DNA of 64,000 nt from Paraburkholderia sacchari (GTDB lineage Bacteria > Pseudomonadota > Gammaproteobacteria > Burkholderiales > Burkholderiaceae). Where the stretch lies: contig NZ_JTDB02000001.1 in assembly GCF_000785435.2 (NCBI RefSeq), positions 958,499-1,022,498 on the forward strand, written 5' to 3'. The translations under genes and the position numbers were made by a program. This document shows positions 1-10,400 of this stretch, piece by piece. Within the stretch, counting starts at the first letter, position 1, and every line of letters begins with the position of its first letter. The notes below the pieces were generated by a model. That model did not search any database. It was not told where the DNA came from and saw only the letters and a program-made list of their open reading frames with translations.

Positions 1-341
1 TGTTCCCGCCCGCGCTGCTCGGCCGTGTGGTGACGATCCCGTACTACCCGCTCTCCGACGAGATGCTGGGCGCGATCATCCGCCTGCAACTCTCGCGCAT
101 CGAGAAGCGGCTGCGCGTATCGCACAAGGTGCCGTTCCTCTACGACGACGACGTGGTCAAGCTCATCGCGAGCCGCTGCACGGAGCTTGAGAGCGGCGGG
201 CGCATGATCGACGCGATCCTGACCAACACCTTGCTGCCGCGCGTGTCCACCGAGTTCCTCACGCGCATGATGAACGGCGGCAGCGTGACGAAGGTGCAGG
301 TGGGCGCGCACGACGGCGAGTTTGTTTATACGTTCGACTGA
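1..341 (+). CDS. tssH: TssH/ClpV, T6SS sheath-recycling ATPase (C-terminal end only)
   Basis: Only the last ~113 codons lie in the window; the frame is open from base 3 and the start is upstream. The visible part begins with FPPALLGR, the conserved stretch near the end of the second AAA+ module of ClpB/ClpV proteins, and continues into the small C-terminal lid domain with an ESGGRMIDAILTN segment typical of ClpV. ClpV is the cytoplasmic hexameric ATPase that takes apart the contracted TssB/TssC sheath so that it can be reused. It lies 21 bases before a PAAR-like gene and vgrG, so it is the first visible gene of a T6SS cluster whose other parts (tssB, tssC, hcp, tssE-G, tssA) should lie to the left. 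The family is secure; the choice of ClpV over ClpB rests partly on context. Confidence 0.9.
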   Translation, partial: FPPALLGRVVTIPYYPLSDEMLGAIIRLQLSRIEKRLRVSHKVPFLYDDDVVKLIASRCTELESGGRMIDAILTNTLLPRVSTEFLTRMMNGGSVTKVQVGAHDGEFVYTFD

Positions 342-362
342 ACAGGCGCTGGGAGAACTGCC

Positions 363-752
363 ATGCCTCAACAGGTCAGCATGGGGGCCACACTGCAATG
401 CTCATTCGGCGCGGCGCCGTCGAGCCTCGTGGTGTTGCCCGTCAATCAGGTGATGGGCGAGGGCCCGCCCGCCGCGAACATCATGGACCACATACCGATG
501 GTCAACATCATGCCGTTCGGCGTGTGCTCGTCGATGGCCAATCCGGTGGTGGCGTCGGCCACGGCGGCGGCGTTCGGCGTGCTCACGCCCATGCCGTGCA
601 TTCCTGCGACTTTCTCGCCGTGGGCCCCCGGCGCGCCGACCGTGCTGCTCGGCAACCAGCCCTCGCTCGACAACGTCTCGAAGTGCATGTGCAACTGGGG
701 CGGCGTGGTATCGATCGTGAACCCCGCCACCGTCAACACGATGATTCCCTGA
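363..752 (+). CDS. PAAR-like protein (DUF4280 family), T6SS spike tip
   Basis: 129 residues, preceded by a good ribosome site (GGGAG, 7 bases before ATG). The sequence has the DUF4280 hallmarks: MGATLQCSFG at the start, APSSLVVLP, a PMVNIMPFGVC segment, LTPMPCIPATFSPW in the middle and a CMCNWGGVVSI end. The four evenly spaced cysteine-containing segments could form the metal-bound tip of a PAAR-like cone. In this family the protein caps the VgrG trimer and carries effectors. It sits directly before vgrG with only 13 bases between them, as expected for a cognate tip. It has no C-terminal toxin extension, so any cargo would have to be separate. Assignment to the family is firm; the tip role is inferred from family and position. 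Confidence 0.87.
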   Translation: MPQQVSMGATLQCSFGAAPSSLVVLPVNQVMGEGPPAANIMDHIPMVNIMPFGVCSSMANPVVASATAAAFGVLTPMPCIPATFSPWAPGAPTVLLGNQPSLDNVSKCMCNWGGVVSIVNPATVNTMIP

Positions 753-765
753 CCGATTGCCTGAG

Positions 766-2763
766 ATGACTTCGCAAGATACGAACCGCAACGTAACGGT
801 GAACTGCAAGGGCACCGAGGCGAAACTGCTGTTCCTGCGCATGACCGGCAGCGACGAACTGGGCCGCCTGAGCGAGTACCGCGTGGACTTGCTGTGCGAG
901 CAAAACAGCGTCACGCCTGCCCAGGTGCTCGGCCAGGACTTGTCGATCGCGCTCGCGCTGCCTGCGGGCGGGGAGCGCCAGTTCAACGGCATCGTGACGG
1001 TGTTCCGCATGATTTCGCCGGGCAACCAGATGTACGGCAGCATGGCCGGCTACCAGGCCATCGTGCGCCCGCGCCTTTGGCTGCTCACGCGCGGCTCGCA
1101 TTGCCGCTTCTTCTATCAGAAGACCGTGCCCGAGATCGTGATGAGCGTGCTCAACGACTACAACGTGGATGTGACCAACCGCTGCACCGCAACGTATCCC
1201 GCGCGCGAACACTGCGCGCAGTACCGCGAGACCGATTTCGACTTCGTGAGCCGGCTCATGGAGCACGAGGGCATCTACTACTATTTCGAGCACGCAAACG
1301 GCCGCCAGACCCTGGTGCTCGCCGACGCGGGCGACGTGCACGCGCCGATCCCGAACTACCGCGGCGTGCCGTACCGCGACCGCGATGCGGCCGCGCGCGA
1401 GGACATGGAGTGCGTCTACGAGTGGTTCACGGGCGGCGAGTTGCAGACTGGCTACTACGAAACCAACGACTACGACTTCGAAAAACCTTCTTCCAGCCTG
1501 CAAGGCGGCTTGCGCTCGCGCGCCACGCGCACCCAGCCTTACGACGCGGCGAGCTACACGATGCAGGAGCACCTCACGGGCCATACCGCGCCCGCCGACG
1601 GCGACCGCTACGCGCGCGTGGGCGTGGAGATCCGCCAGGCGCGCAACGACAGCATCGAAGGCCGCGCTTCCATGCGCGGCGTCTGGCCGGGTGGCTTGCT
1701 GCAACTGAGCGACCATCCGCTCGACGACTGCAACGACGGATATCTGGTCGTGCGCGCGACCTACGAAATCAATTCGGATGTCTATGTATCGAGCCGTGCG
1801 GCGCAAGGGCAGAGAAAGATGCCGTTCTTCGACTGCGCGTTCAGCGCGTTGCGTAAGGACAACCAGTTCCGCGCCGAGCGTCTCACGCCGCGCGCGGTGG
1901 TGGGCGGCCTGCAAACGGCAGTGGTGGTGGGCGACGCCGGCTCGGAGATCTTCACCGACGAGTACGGCCGCATCAAGGTGCAGTTCCACTGGGAGCAACT
2001 GTACGAAAACGAGAGCAGCGAGGTCACGGACCGCTGCTGGGCGCGCGTCTCGCAGGGCTGGGCGGGCAAGACTTGGGGCATGTTCTTTCTGCCGCGCGTG
2101 GGGCAGGAAGTGATCGTCGAGTTTATCGAGGGCGACCCCGATCATCCGCTCGTCACGGGCAGCGTCTACAACGCGAGCCTGATGCCGCCGTACAAGCTGC
2201 CCGCCAATTCGGCCTTTGCCACCATCAAGAGCAATTCCACGCCCAACGCCTCGGGCAATAACGAGGTGCGCTTTCTCGACAAGGCAGGCGGCGAGCAATT
2301 GTTCTTTCATGCGCAGAAGGACCACGAAACCTGGGTGATCAACGACGCGCTGATGAACGTGGGCAACGACCGCCACCTGAAGGTCACCGGCAACGAGTAC
2401 GTGCAGGTGAGCGGCGACCGCCACGACCACGTGAGCGGAGCGCAGAACGCCAAGGTCGACGGCACGGCTTCGCTCGACGTGGGCGGCAAGCTTCAGGAGA
2501 AGGTGGGCACCGACTACGCCATCGACGCGGGCAAGAACATTCATATCAAGGCGGGCATGAACGTGGTGATCGAGGCGGGCATGAGCATCACCTTGAAGGC
2601 GGGCGGCGCGTTCGTGGTGATCGGGCCGAGTTCGGTCGCGGTGTCGGGCATGCCGATCCAGCTCAATTCGGGCGGCTCGGCGGGCTCGGGCGATGGTTCG
2701 TCGCCGACCGCGCCCACCGATCCCAAGGACGCCGACGATGGCACCAGGAAAGTCGAATCGTGA
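766..2763 (+). CDS. vgrG: VgrG (TssI), T6SS spike protein
   Basis: 665 residues from ATG 766; an in-frame TTG at 757 is possible but less likely. Roughly residues 1-390 form the gp27-like ring domain (the YREEDFDF-type signature appears as YRETDFDFVSRLMEHEGIYY). About 398-475 form the gp5 OB-fold, with YGRIKVQFHW and the hallmark GQEVIVEFIEGDPDHPLVTG. After that come short beta-spike repeats rich in V, G and D (HDHVSGAQNAKVDG, then alternating hydrophobic strands such as IHIKAGMNVVIEAG). The C-terminus is a Gly/Ser/Asp-rich tail with no recognisable toxin domain. VgrG trimers form the puncturing needle loaded on the Hcp tube. The gene follows its PAAR-like partner closely and precedes tagH. 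It is a non-evolved VgrG. Confidence 0.95.
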   Translation: MTSQDTNRNVTVNCKGTEAKLLFLRMTGSDELGRLSEYRVDLLCEQNSVTPAQVLGQDLSIALALPAGGERQFNGIVTVFRMISPGNQMYGSMAGYQAIVRPRLWLLTRGSHCRFFYQKTVPEIVMSVLNDYNVDVTNRCTATYPAREHCAQYRETDFDFVSRLMEHEGIYYYFEHANGRQTLVLADAGDVHAPIPNYRGVPYRDRDAAAREDMECVYEWFTGGELQTGYYETNDYDFEKPSSSLQGGLRSRATRTQPYDAASYTMQEHLTGHTAPADGDRYARVGVEIRQARNDSIEGRASMRGVWPGGLLQLSDHPLDDCNDGYLVVRATYEINSDVYVSSRAAQGQRKMPFFDCAFSALRKDNQFRAERLTPRAVVGGLQTAVVVGDAGSEIFTDEYGRIKVQFHWEQLYENESSEVTDRCWARVSQGWAGKTWGMFFLPRVGQEVIVEFIEGDPDHPLVTGSVYNASLMPPYKLPANSAFATIKSNSTPNASGNNEVRFLDKAGGEQLFFHAQKDHETWVINDALMNVGNDRHLKVTGNEYVQVSGDRHDHVSGAQNAKVDGTASLDVGGKLQEKVGTDYAIDAGKNIHIKAGMNVVIEAGMSITLKAGGAFVVIGPSSVAVSGMPIQLNSGGSAGSGDGSSPTAPTDPKDADDGTRKVES

Positions 2764-2841
2764 GCCATAACGTGGCGTATTGCAGTGTTATCGAGCGATC
2801 TGCAATCCTGATTAAATGACGGGGAAATACAGGGTAATGCG

Positions 2842-4689
2842 ATGCAACTGACCAATCCGATCCTCACGCTGCGCGTGGCGAAGTACAACGACGAGCCGCT
2901 TGCCGAGCCGATCGCGGTGCGCTTCGGCCCGGACGGCGGCACGATCGGCCGCGCCACTACCTGCACGCTCGTGTTGCCCGACCAGCAGCGCGCGATCTCG
3001 CGCGTGCATGCGCGGGTGGAGTGCCGGGGCGGCGAGTATCTGCTGTGCGATCTCGGCGCGAATCCGAGCGTGCTGAACCAGCGCGCGCTGGGCGGCACGC
3101 GCGAGGCGCGGCTCGCGCACGGCGATCAGTTGATGATCGGCGCGTATTTGCTTGAGGTGGCGCTGGCCGAGGCCACTGCGCAGGAAGAGGCGAGGCCGTT
3201 CGGGCACGATCCGCTCGCGGGCGCGCAGGTGTTGCGCGGCGCGCCGCTGGCCGAGGGTGCGCCGCTGGCTGGGGGCGCGGCGTTGCCCGAAAATCCGTTC
3301 GCGCCTGGTGCCAGCAGTTTTACCGGCAGCGCGGGCAGCCTGGGCGCGATGGGGGGCGTTGGGGCCGGCGGTCTCGATGCCCTTGGTGAGGCGTTGGGCG
3401 CGGGTGAGCGCATGGCCGCGCGGCCCGGCTACGCCGGGTCGGAGAGCGACCACGTATCGCCCGAGCTACAGGCGCTCGCGCCGCCTACGCTTGCGCCCGC
3501 TTCGTTCGGCTCGCCAGGCGGCATTCCCGACGACTACGATCCGCTGGCCGATGTGCACGGCGCGGCGACGCCCGGCGTAGCGACGCCCGGCGCTTTTTCC
3601 CAGCATACCGCGCCTGCGATGACGCCGGTCTCGCCGCCGATGCACGCGCCTTCGCAGGCGTGCGCGGCCATGCCTGGCGCAGCCGATCCGCTCGGTCTCG
3701 GCGCGCAGGGGCCGACTGGCCTGCCCGCGAGCCTGCTTGGCGACGCGGGGCCGCTCGGCGCGACCCCGTTCGACGATCTCTTTTCGCCGGCTGCTCCGGC
3801 TGGCTTCGCGCCACAAGAGCCGCAGCCGTCGCAGCCGTCGCAAACGCACCAGTTGCTGCCATCGGTGACGCAGATCTTTGCGTCGGCGGCAACTACGCAG
3901 CCTGAATCGCCGCTCGCCGTGCAGGCGAAGGCCGAAGAGTCTTCGCCTCCATCGCCGCAACAACAGCAATCGCAACAACAGCAGCCGCCACAAACCGCGC
4001 CCGCCGCTGTGTCGGCTCCCACGCCTGCTGACTCCGCCGCGCCCGCCACGCCCGCATCACCGCAAGAGGAAGTTGTGCTCGCCGCGTTGCTCGAAGGCTT
4101 GGGGCTCGAACCCGGCCGCGTGCCGAACCTGCCCGCCGCCGATCTCGCGCGGCTCGTCGGCACGATGTTGCGCGACTCGCTGCGCGGGACCATGTCGGTG
4201 CTGCGCGCGCGCTCGATGACCAAGCGCGAGGCGCGGCTCGACACCACGCTCATCGTGGCGCGCGACAACAACCCGCTCAAGTTCTTCCCCGACGTGGACA
4301 GCGCACTCGCGCAAATGCTCACGGGCCGCGCGCAAGGCTACTTGCCGCCGTCCGAAGCGGTGGCGCGTGCGTTCGTCGACATCGAATCGCATGAACTGGC
4401 CGTGCTCGTGGGCATGCGCGCGGCGCTCGCGCATGTGCTCGCGCGCTTCGATCCGGCCACGCTCGAAGCGCAGTTGAGCGAGCAGGGCATGCTCGACCGC
4501 GTGCTCTCGAACCGCAAGGCGAAGCTCTGGGACCGCTTCGTGGAATTGCGCGCGGGCATCGCGCGCGAAGCGGAGGACGACTTCCAGAAGCTATTTGGCA
4601 AGGCGTTCAACGACGCGTACGAGGCGCAGGTGGACGCGCTACAACGCGCGCGCGAGGACGCAGAGAAGAAATCGGCAGGGTCCGCCTGA
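2842..4689 (+). CDS. tagH: TagH, FHA-domain protein of the T6SS
   Basis: 615 residues. Residues ~25-110 are a forkhead-associated domain (GTIGRATTC, then AISRVHARV with the phosphothreonine-binding R/S/H pattern, then GDQLMIGAYLLEV). Residues ~120-405 are a low-complexity linker of Gly, Ala and Pro that ends in a glutamine/proline tract. Residues ~410-600 match the T6SS-specific C-terminal domain (ALLEGLGLE, LRGTMSVLRARSMTKREAR, NNPLKFFPDVDSAL, GYLPPSEAV). In other species the FHA protein is the target of the threonine kinase PpkA and controls T6SS assembly. No kinase or phosphatase gene is in the window. The product is cytoplasmic. It is followed 49 bases later by tssK. The linker is much longer than in many homologues. 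Confidence 0.9.
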   Translation: MQLTNPILTLRVAKYNDEPLAEPIAVRFGPDGGTIGRATTCTLVLPDQQRAISRVHARVECRGGEYLLCDLGANPSVLNQRALGGTREARLAHGDQLMIGAYLLEVALAEATAQEEARPFGHDPLAGAQVLRGAPLAEGAPLAGGAALPENPFAPGASSFTGSAGSLGAMGGVGAGGLDALGEALGAGERMAARPGYAGSESDHVSPELQALAPPTLAPASFGSPGGIPDDYDPLADVHGAATPGVATPGAFSQHTAPAMTPVSPPMHAPSQACAAMPGAADPLGLGAQGPTGLPASLLGDAGPLGATPFDDLFSPAAPAGFAPQEPQPSQPSQTHQLLPSVTQIFASAATTQPESPLAVQAKAEESSPPSPQQQQSQQQQPPQTAPAAVSAPTPADSAAPATPASPQEEVVLAALLEGLGLEPGRVPNLPAADLARLVGTMLRDSLRGTMSVLRARSMTKREARLDTTLIVARDNNPLKFFPDVDSALAQMLTGRAQGYLPPSEAVARAFVDIESHELAVLVGMRAALAHVLARFDPATLEAQLSEQGMLDRVLSNRKAKLWDRFVELRAGIAREAEDDFQKLFGKAFNDAYEAQVDALQRAREDAEKKSAGSA

Positions 4690-4738
4690 AGCGGCGGCCC
4701 CTTTAAACCTGGACGATACACACGACGACGAGAACAAC

Positions 4739-6073
4739 GTGTCCTGGAACAGCAAAGTCATCTGGTCGGAAGGCATGTTTCTGCAGCCGCATCATCTGCA
4801 GCAGCATGACCGCTATTTGCAGGCGCAGCTGGAAACGCGCGCGGGCGGCCTGCGCCCTTATGCATGGGGCTTCGCCTCGCTCGAAATCGACGAGCAGCTG
4901 CTCAAGCTCGGCAAGCTCGCGTTGCTGTCGTGCTCGGGCGTTTTCCCCGACGGCACGCCGTTCAATCTGCCCGGCGACGACGATCTGCCCGCACCGCTCG
5001 ACATTCCCGAAGGCACGCGCGGCGTGCTCGTGACGCTCGCATTGCCGGTGCGCCGGCCCGGCGTTCCGGAAACGGGCAATGAGGATAGCGAAGAAAATTT
5101 CGCGCGCCATCGCCGCGCGGAAGCCGAGGTGGCCGACAGCAACGACCCGAACGCGAGCGCGGCGCTGGTGGAGATCGGCAAGCTGCGCGTGCGCCTCGCG
5201 CTGGAGCCCGACGTGGCGAACGCCTACGCGACGATAGGCGTGGCGCGTGTGATCGAGCGGCAGCCCGACAACCGCGTCGTGCTCGAAGCCGACTATAGCC
5301 CGCCGTGCATGGACTATCGCGTGGCGCCGCGCCTGCGCGCGTTCGCCGACGACCTCGTGGGCCTGTTGCACCAGCGCGGCGAAGCGCTGGCCGCGCGTCT
5401 CGTGCAACCGGGCGTGACGGGCGTGGCCGAGGTCTCGGACTTCCTGCTGCTTGAACTCATCAACCGGGCGGAGCCGCTCGCGGCGCACTTCTCCACCATG
5501 ACGGGCCTGCATCCCGAGGCGCTCTATTGCATGGTGGTGCAGTTGGCGGGCGAATTGGCCACGTTCAGCCAGAAGAACAAGCGCCCCAACGCGTATCCGG
5601 TTTACCGGCACGACCGCTTGCGCGAAACCTTCGCGCCAGTGATCGACGATTTGCGCGCGGCGCTCAGCATGGTGATGGACCCGCACGCGGTGCCAATCCC
5701 GCTCGAAGAGCGCAAGTTCGGCCTGCGCGTCGCGCTCGTGCCCGACAAGAACCTGTTCGCCTCGGCCACCTTCGTGCTGGCCGTGCGCGCGCAGATGCCG
5801 GCCGAAGCGATCCTCACCGGCTTCGCGCCGCAAGTGAAGATCGGGCCGATCGAGCGCATCCGCGACCTCGTGAATCTGCAATTGCCGGGCATCGGCTTGC
5901 GTGCGCTGCCGGTGGCGCCGCGCCAGTTGCCGTTCCATGCGGGATTCACGTATTTCGAGCTCGACCGCGGCAACGAACTGTGGAAGCAGTTCGCCGCCTC
6001 GTCGGGCATGGCATTGCACGTCGCAGGCGAATTCCCCGGCCTCGCGATGGAATTCTGGGCGATCCGCCGCTGA
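4739..6073 (+). CDS. tssK: TssK, T6SS baseplate-membrane complex adaptor
   Basis: 444 residues from a GTG start at 4739. The product begins VSWNSKVIWSEGMFLQPHHLQ, the classic TssK N-terminus, which decides the start although no strong Shine-Dalgarno is visible. Other family landmarks are LETRAGGLRPYAWGF, PPCMDYRVAP, LHPEALYCMVVQLAGELATF and a C-terminal LPFHAGFTYFELDRGNELWKQ segment. TssK trimers join the baseplate (TssE/F/G/VgrG) to the TssL/TssM membrane complex. The gene lies between tagH and tssL, the usual order in beta-proteobacterial clusters. Length and motifs are normal. Confidence 0.95.
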   Translation: MSWNSKVIWSEGMFLQPHHLQQHDRYLQAQLETRAGGLRPYAWGFASLEIDEQLLKLGKLALLSCSGVFPDGTPFNLPGDDDLPAPLDIPEGTRGVLVTLALPVRRPGVPETGNEDSEENFARHRRAEAEVADSNDPNASAALVEIGKLRVRLALEPDVANAYATIGVARVIERQPDNRVVLEADYSPPCMDYRVAPRLRAFADDLVGLLHQRGEALAARLVQPGVTGVAEVSDFLLLELINRAEPLAAHFSTMTGLHPEALYCMVVQLAGELATFSQKNKRPNAYPVYRHDRLRETFAPVIDDLRAALSMVMDPHAVPIPLEERKFGLRVALVPDKNLFASATFVLAVRAQMPAEAILTGFAPQVKIGPIERIRDLVNLQLPGIGLRALPVAPRQLPFHAGFTYFELDRGNELWKQFAASSGMALHVAGEFPGLAMEFWAIRR

Positions 6074-6122
6074 CCGTATTCGTGTCTGGCGCAGACGCCA
6101 TCGATTGAGGAGGACGTGCACC

Positions 6123-7409
6123 GTGTCACCCGACGACCCACCCATGAGCGCCGATCCCGGCGCCACCATCCTGATCCCGACACCGGGCGGCGCACGCGCG
6201 CCGTTCGTGGCGGCGGCCACCTCGGTCGCGCCGATTCCCGCCGGCGCGGGCGGCCTGAATCCGCTGCTGCGCGCGGCCAATCCGCTCATCGACCTCGCGC
6301 TGCCGTTGCGCCAGTTGCCCACGCACCCCGACCTCGAACAGTTGCGCACGCAACTTATTCAGATGATGCGTGCGTTCGAGACGCAAGGGCGCGCGAGCGG
6401 CTACGACGACGAAAAGCTCGGTGCGTCGCGCTACTGCCTGTGCACCTTCCTCGACGAGGCGATCTCCAGCACGCCGTGGGGCGCGGGCGCCTGGGCGAGC
6501 CGCAGCCTGCTCGTGACCTTCCATAACGAGGCGTCGGGCGGCGAGCGCTTCTTCCTGATTCTCCAGCGGCTCGCGCAAAATCCTGGTGCGAACGTGGACG
6601 TGCTCGAACTCATGTACGTGATACTCGGCCTTGGCTTTGAAGGGCGCTACCGCCTGATCGACGGCGGGCGCACGCAACTCGATGCGGTGCGCGAGCGGCT
6701 CGAACAGATGATCCGCGCGCAGCGCGGCGCGGTAGAGCGCGAGCTCTCGCCACACTGGCAGCCCGTGAATGCGGAGCGCAAGCCGCTGCTGCAATTGGTG
6801 CCGCTGTGGGTGGCGGCGGCGGTGGCGTGCGTCGTGCTGGTGGTCGCGCATCTGGTGCTGAGCTTCCGGCTCAACGACGCATCGGATGCTGTGTTCCAGA
6901 CGCTGCACGCGGTGCGCGTCGCGCCGCCGCCGGCGCTGGCGGCGAAGATGGAAGCCGCACCCAAGCCCGCGCCGAAGCTGTCGAAGTTCCTCGCACCCGA
7001 GATCGCCCAGGGCCTCGTGCGCGTGACCGAGCAGCCCGACCGCACCATCGTCGAGGTGAACGGCGACGGCCTTTTCGCCTCGGGCAGCGCGGAGCTTACA
7101 TCGACGTATCTGCCGATCGTGCAGCGTATCGGCGACGCGTTGAAGGACGTGCGCGGCAACGTCGTGGTCATCGGGCATACCGACAATCAGCGGCTTATTT
7201 CCGCACGTTTCCCGTCGAACTGGCACCTCTCGCAGGCGCGCGCGGAAACCGTGAAGGATCTGCTGGTCGCGCGCACCGGCACACCCGCGCGCTTCACCGC
7301 CGAAGGGCGCGGCGACACCGAGCCCATTGCGCCGAACGACAGCGCGGCCAACCGCGCGCGCAATCGCCGCGTGGATATTGCCGTGCTCGCACCGGGAGCC
7401 ACGCCATGA
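6123..7409 (+). CDS. tssL: TssL with C-terminal OmpA peptidoglycan-binding domain
   Basis: 428 residues. A strong AGGAGG 9 bases upstream selects the GTG start at 6123 over the ATG at 6144. Residues ~45-215 are the cytoplasmic DotU/IcmH domain (NPLIDLALPLRQL, LGASRYCLCTFLDEAISSTPWG, SGGERFFLILQRL). One membrane helix lies at ~221-245 (VPLWVAAAVACVVLVVAHLVL). Residues ~315-425 are an OmpA domain (FASGSAELTSTYLPIVQRI, VVIGHTDNQ, NWHLSQARAETV) predicted to bind peptidoglycan. TssL and TssM form the inner-membrane part of the trans-envelope complex. The OmpA extension means this system may anchor to the wall without a separate TagL. The stop overlaps the tssM start (ATGA), which indicates translational coupling. 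Confidence 0.95.
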   Translation: MSPDDPPMSADPGATILIPTPGGARAPFVAAATSVAPIPAGAGGLNPLLRAANPLIDLALPLRQLPTHPDLEQLRTQLIQMMRAFETQGRASGYDDEKLGASRYCLCTFLDEAISSTPWGAGAWASRSLLVTFHNEASGGERFFLILQRLAQNPGANVDVLELMYVILGLGFEGRYRLIDGGRTQLDAVRERLEQMIRAQRGAVERELSPHWQPVNAERKPLLQLVPLWVAAAVACVVLVVAHLVLSFRLNDASDAVFQTLHAVRVAPPPALAAKMEAAPKPAPKLSKFLAPEIAQGLVRVTEQPDRTIVEVNGDGLFASGSAELTSTYLPIVQRIGDALKDVRGNVVVIGHTDNQRLISARFPSNWHLSQARAETVKDLLVARTGTPARFTAEGRGDTEPIAPNDSAANRARNRRVDIAVLAPGATP

Positions 7410-10400
7410 TCAAGAAACTGGTGGACTGGCTGCGGCGCAAGATCGTGCTGTCGTTTCTCGGCGTGCTCGCGCTCGCGCTGATCGTCTGGATCGAAGGGCC
7501 GCTGTTCGCGTGGGCCGGCAATGCGCCGCTCGAAACGAGTGCGAGCCGCTGGATCGTGATCATAGTGCTGTTCCTGCTGTGGGCGCTTTACTGGTTCGTG
7601 CGCTGGCTGCGCGCGCGCCTCGCCAACGTGAAGTTCACGCGTGTGGTGGCCGAGGGCGCGAACGAGACGTCCCCCGGCAAGGAGCAATCGGACGCCGACG
7701 TGAACGCGCTGCGCAAGCGCTTCGAAGAGGCCATGGCCATTCTGCGCAAGTCCCGCGTAAAAGGGCGCTTTGGCAGCCAGTACGTGTATCAGCTGCCCTG
7801 GTACATGTTCGTGGGCGCGCCCGGCACTGGCAAGACCACGGCGCTCACGCATTCGGGCCTGAAATTTCCGCTCTCGACGCAACTCGGCGATCATGCGGTG
7901 GGCGGCGTGGGCGGCACGCGCAACTGCGACTGGTGGTTCACCGACGATGCAGTGCTGCTGGACACCGCGGGCCGCTTCACGACCCAGGACAGCTTCGCGG
8001 CCGCCGATCAGGCCGCGTGGGGCGGCTTCCTGCAACTGCTGCGCAAGTACCGGCCGCGCCGCCCGCTCAATGGCGTGATCGTCGCGGTCTCGGCGCAGGA
8101 TCTGCTGCAGCTTTCGGACACGCAGCGCGCATTGCAGGCCCAGGCCGTGCACGAGCGCCTGAAGGAGCTTTATGAGCGGCTCGGCGCGCATTTCCCGGTC
8201 TATGTGCTGGTGACAAAGTGCGACCTGCTGGCCGGTTTCGCGGAGTTCTTCGACGATCTGGGCCGCGACGAACGCGAGCAGGTCTGGGGTATGACGTTCG
8301 CCTTCGACGAGGGCGGAAGCGCGGATAAACCAGGCAATCCGAACGATGTCACCGGGCAAATTTCAACTCAATTTCCGGCCGAGTTCGCCGCGCTCGCGCA
8401 GCGCTTGCAGGCGCGCGTGCTGCATCGCATGCAGCAGGAGACGGATACGCGGCGGCGCGCGCTCGTCTACGGTTTCCCGCAGCAGTTCGCGGGGCTCGAA
8501 GGCGTCTTGCAGGCATTCCTCAACGATGCGTTCAGCGCGTCGCGCTACGAAAAGCCGGTGCTGCTGCGCGGCGTCTATTTCACGAGCGGCACCCAGGAAG
8601 GTCGGCCGATCGATCGCGTGATGAGCGCGGTGGCCGCCGCGCTCGGCTTGCAGCAGCAGGTCCTGCTGCCCGATGCCTCGGCGGGCCGCGCGTACTTCAT
8701 CACGCGGCTCATGCGCGACGTGATCTTTCACGAGGCCGGGCTCGCGGGCACCAATCGCGGGCTCGAACGCCGGCGTGCGTGGATTCAGCGCATTGCGCTC
8801 GGCGCCATCGCGCTCGTCACCGTGCTGGCGCTCGGCGCGTTCTTCATCAGCTATCAACGCAATGAGGCCTACGTGGCTCATGCGGCGCAGCAGGTCGACG
8901 CGCTCAAGCAGCTCGCGCAGGCCACGCCGGTCACCGACAATCCGCTCGCCTTGCTGCCGCTCCTGAACGCCGCGCGCGACTTGCCCGGCGGCTATGCGCA
9001 GCGCAACGCGAGCGCGCCGTGGCTCTCGCGCCTCGGCCTCTACCAGGGCGACAAGCTCGGGCGCGAAGCGCAGGCGAGCTACCGCCGGCTGCTCGGACAA
9101 ACGCTGCTGCCGCTCGTGGTGCGGCGCATGGAGGAAGAGTTGCGGCGCGGCGATGCGAACAATGGCGAGTTCCAGTATGCGGTGCTGCGCGCGTATCTGA
9201 TGCTCGGCGACCCCTCGCACTACGACGCCGACTCGGTGCGCCTGTGGGCCGACGTCGACTGGCAGCGCGGCCCGTTGCGCGATGCGAGCGATGCGCAGCG
9301 TAGCGATATCGACGGGCATCTCGCGGCGCTTCTCGAGCCAGCGTTCTTCGATCCCTCGCTGCCGCTCGACAAGAACCTGATTCAGCAGGCGCGCACGAAC
9401 CTTGCGAAAATGCCGCTCGCGCAGCGCATGTTCGAGAGCGTGCGGCGCGATCTCGACGCCCAGCATTTGCCCGATTTCAGCGTGGCGAGCGCAGGCGGCC
9501 CGAACGCCGCGCTCGTGCTGGTGCGCAAGAGCGGCGCGCCGCTTACGCGCGGCGTGCCGGGCGCGTTCACGCTTGCGGGCTACGAGAAGTTCCTCGCGGC
9601 GCGCGATGCGGCGGTGCTCGACGTAGCGCGCGACAACTGGGTGTTGGGCCGCGACGAACAGGTGCTCACGCCCGCGGCGGCAAGCGATCTCAAGGCGGCG
9701 ATGACGCAGCTCTACTACGACGAATACATTCGCCAGTGGGATGCGTTGCTCGGCGATATCGCCGTGGTGCCGTTCGATGGCGTGGACAAGGGCGCACGCG
9801 TCGCGTATGCGCTCGGCAATGCCGATTCGCCGCTGCGCGCGGTGATGGTGGCGGCGGCGCGCGAGACCACGCTCGGCAAGCTCAGCCTGGGCGGGACGAT
9901 TGGCGCGCAGGCGGGGGCGCTCATCAACGGCAAGATCGAGGCGATGAAGAAGAAGCTGGAGAGCGCGCTTGGCAACGCCCCCGACGACAACGCGAACGGC
10001 GCGCCGCCGCAGGTCAATCCGGTTGACGCGCATTTTCAGCCGTTGCATGACCTCGTGGGCAAACCAGGTGCGCAAGGGCCGTCGCCGCTCGACACTCAGC
10101 TTGCGGCGCTCAAGGACGCGGCCACCTACCTCCAGGCCGCCGATACCGCGCGCCGCCAGGGCCTCGCGCCGCCGCCCGGCGACGCCATTGGCAAGCTCAA
10201 GCTCGCCTCGCAGGGCGCGCCCGCGCCGCTCGCGGCGGTCGTGAACGACGTGTCGAACGGCGCTACGGCGCTGATGGCGGGCGGCGAGCGTGCGCGCCTG
10301 AATGCGCTCTGGATGGCGAACGTCGGGCAGTTGTGCAAGCAGGCGCTCGACGGACGCTACCCGCTCGTGCGCTCTTCCACGCGCGACGCCGCGCCCGACG

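Noticed and set aside
733..2544. Long minus-strand frame opposite vgrG
   Set aside because: His/Val/Ala-rich mirror of vgrG; no domain or ribosome site.
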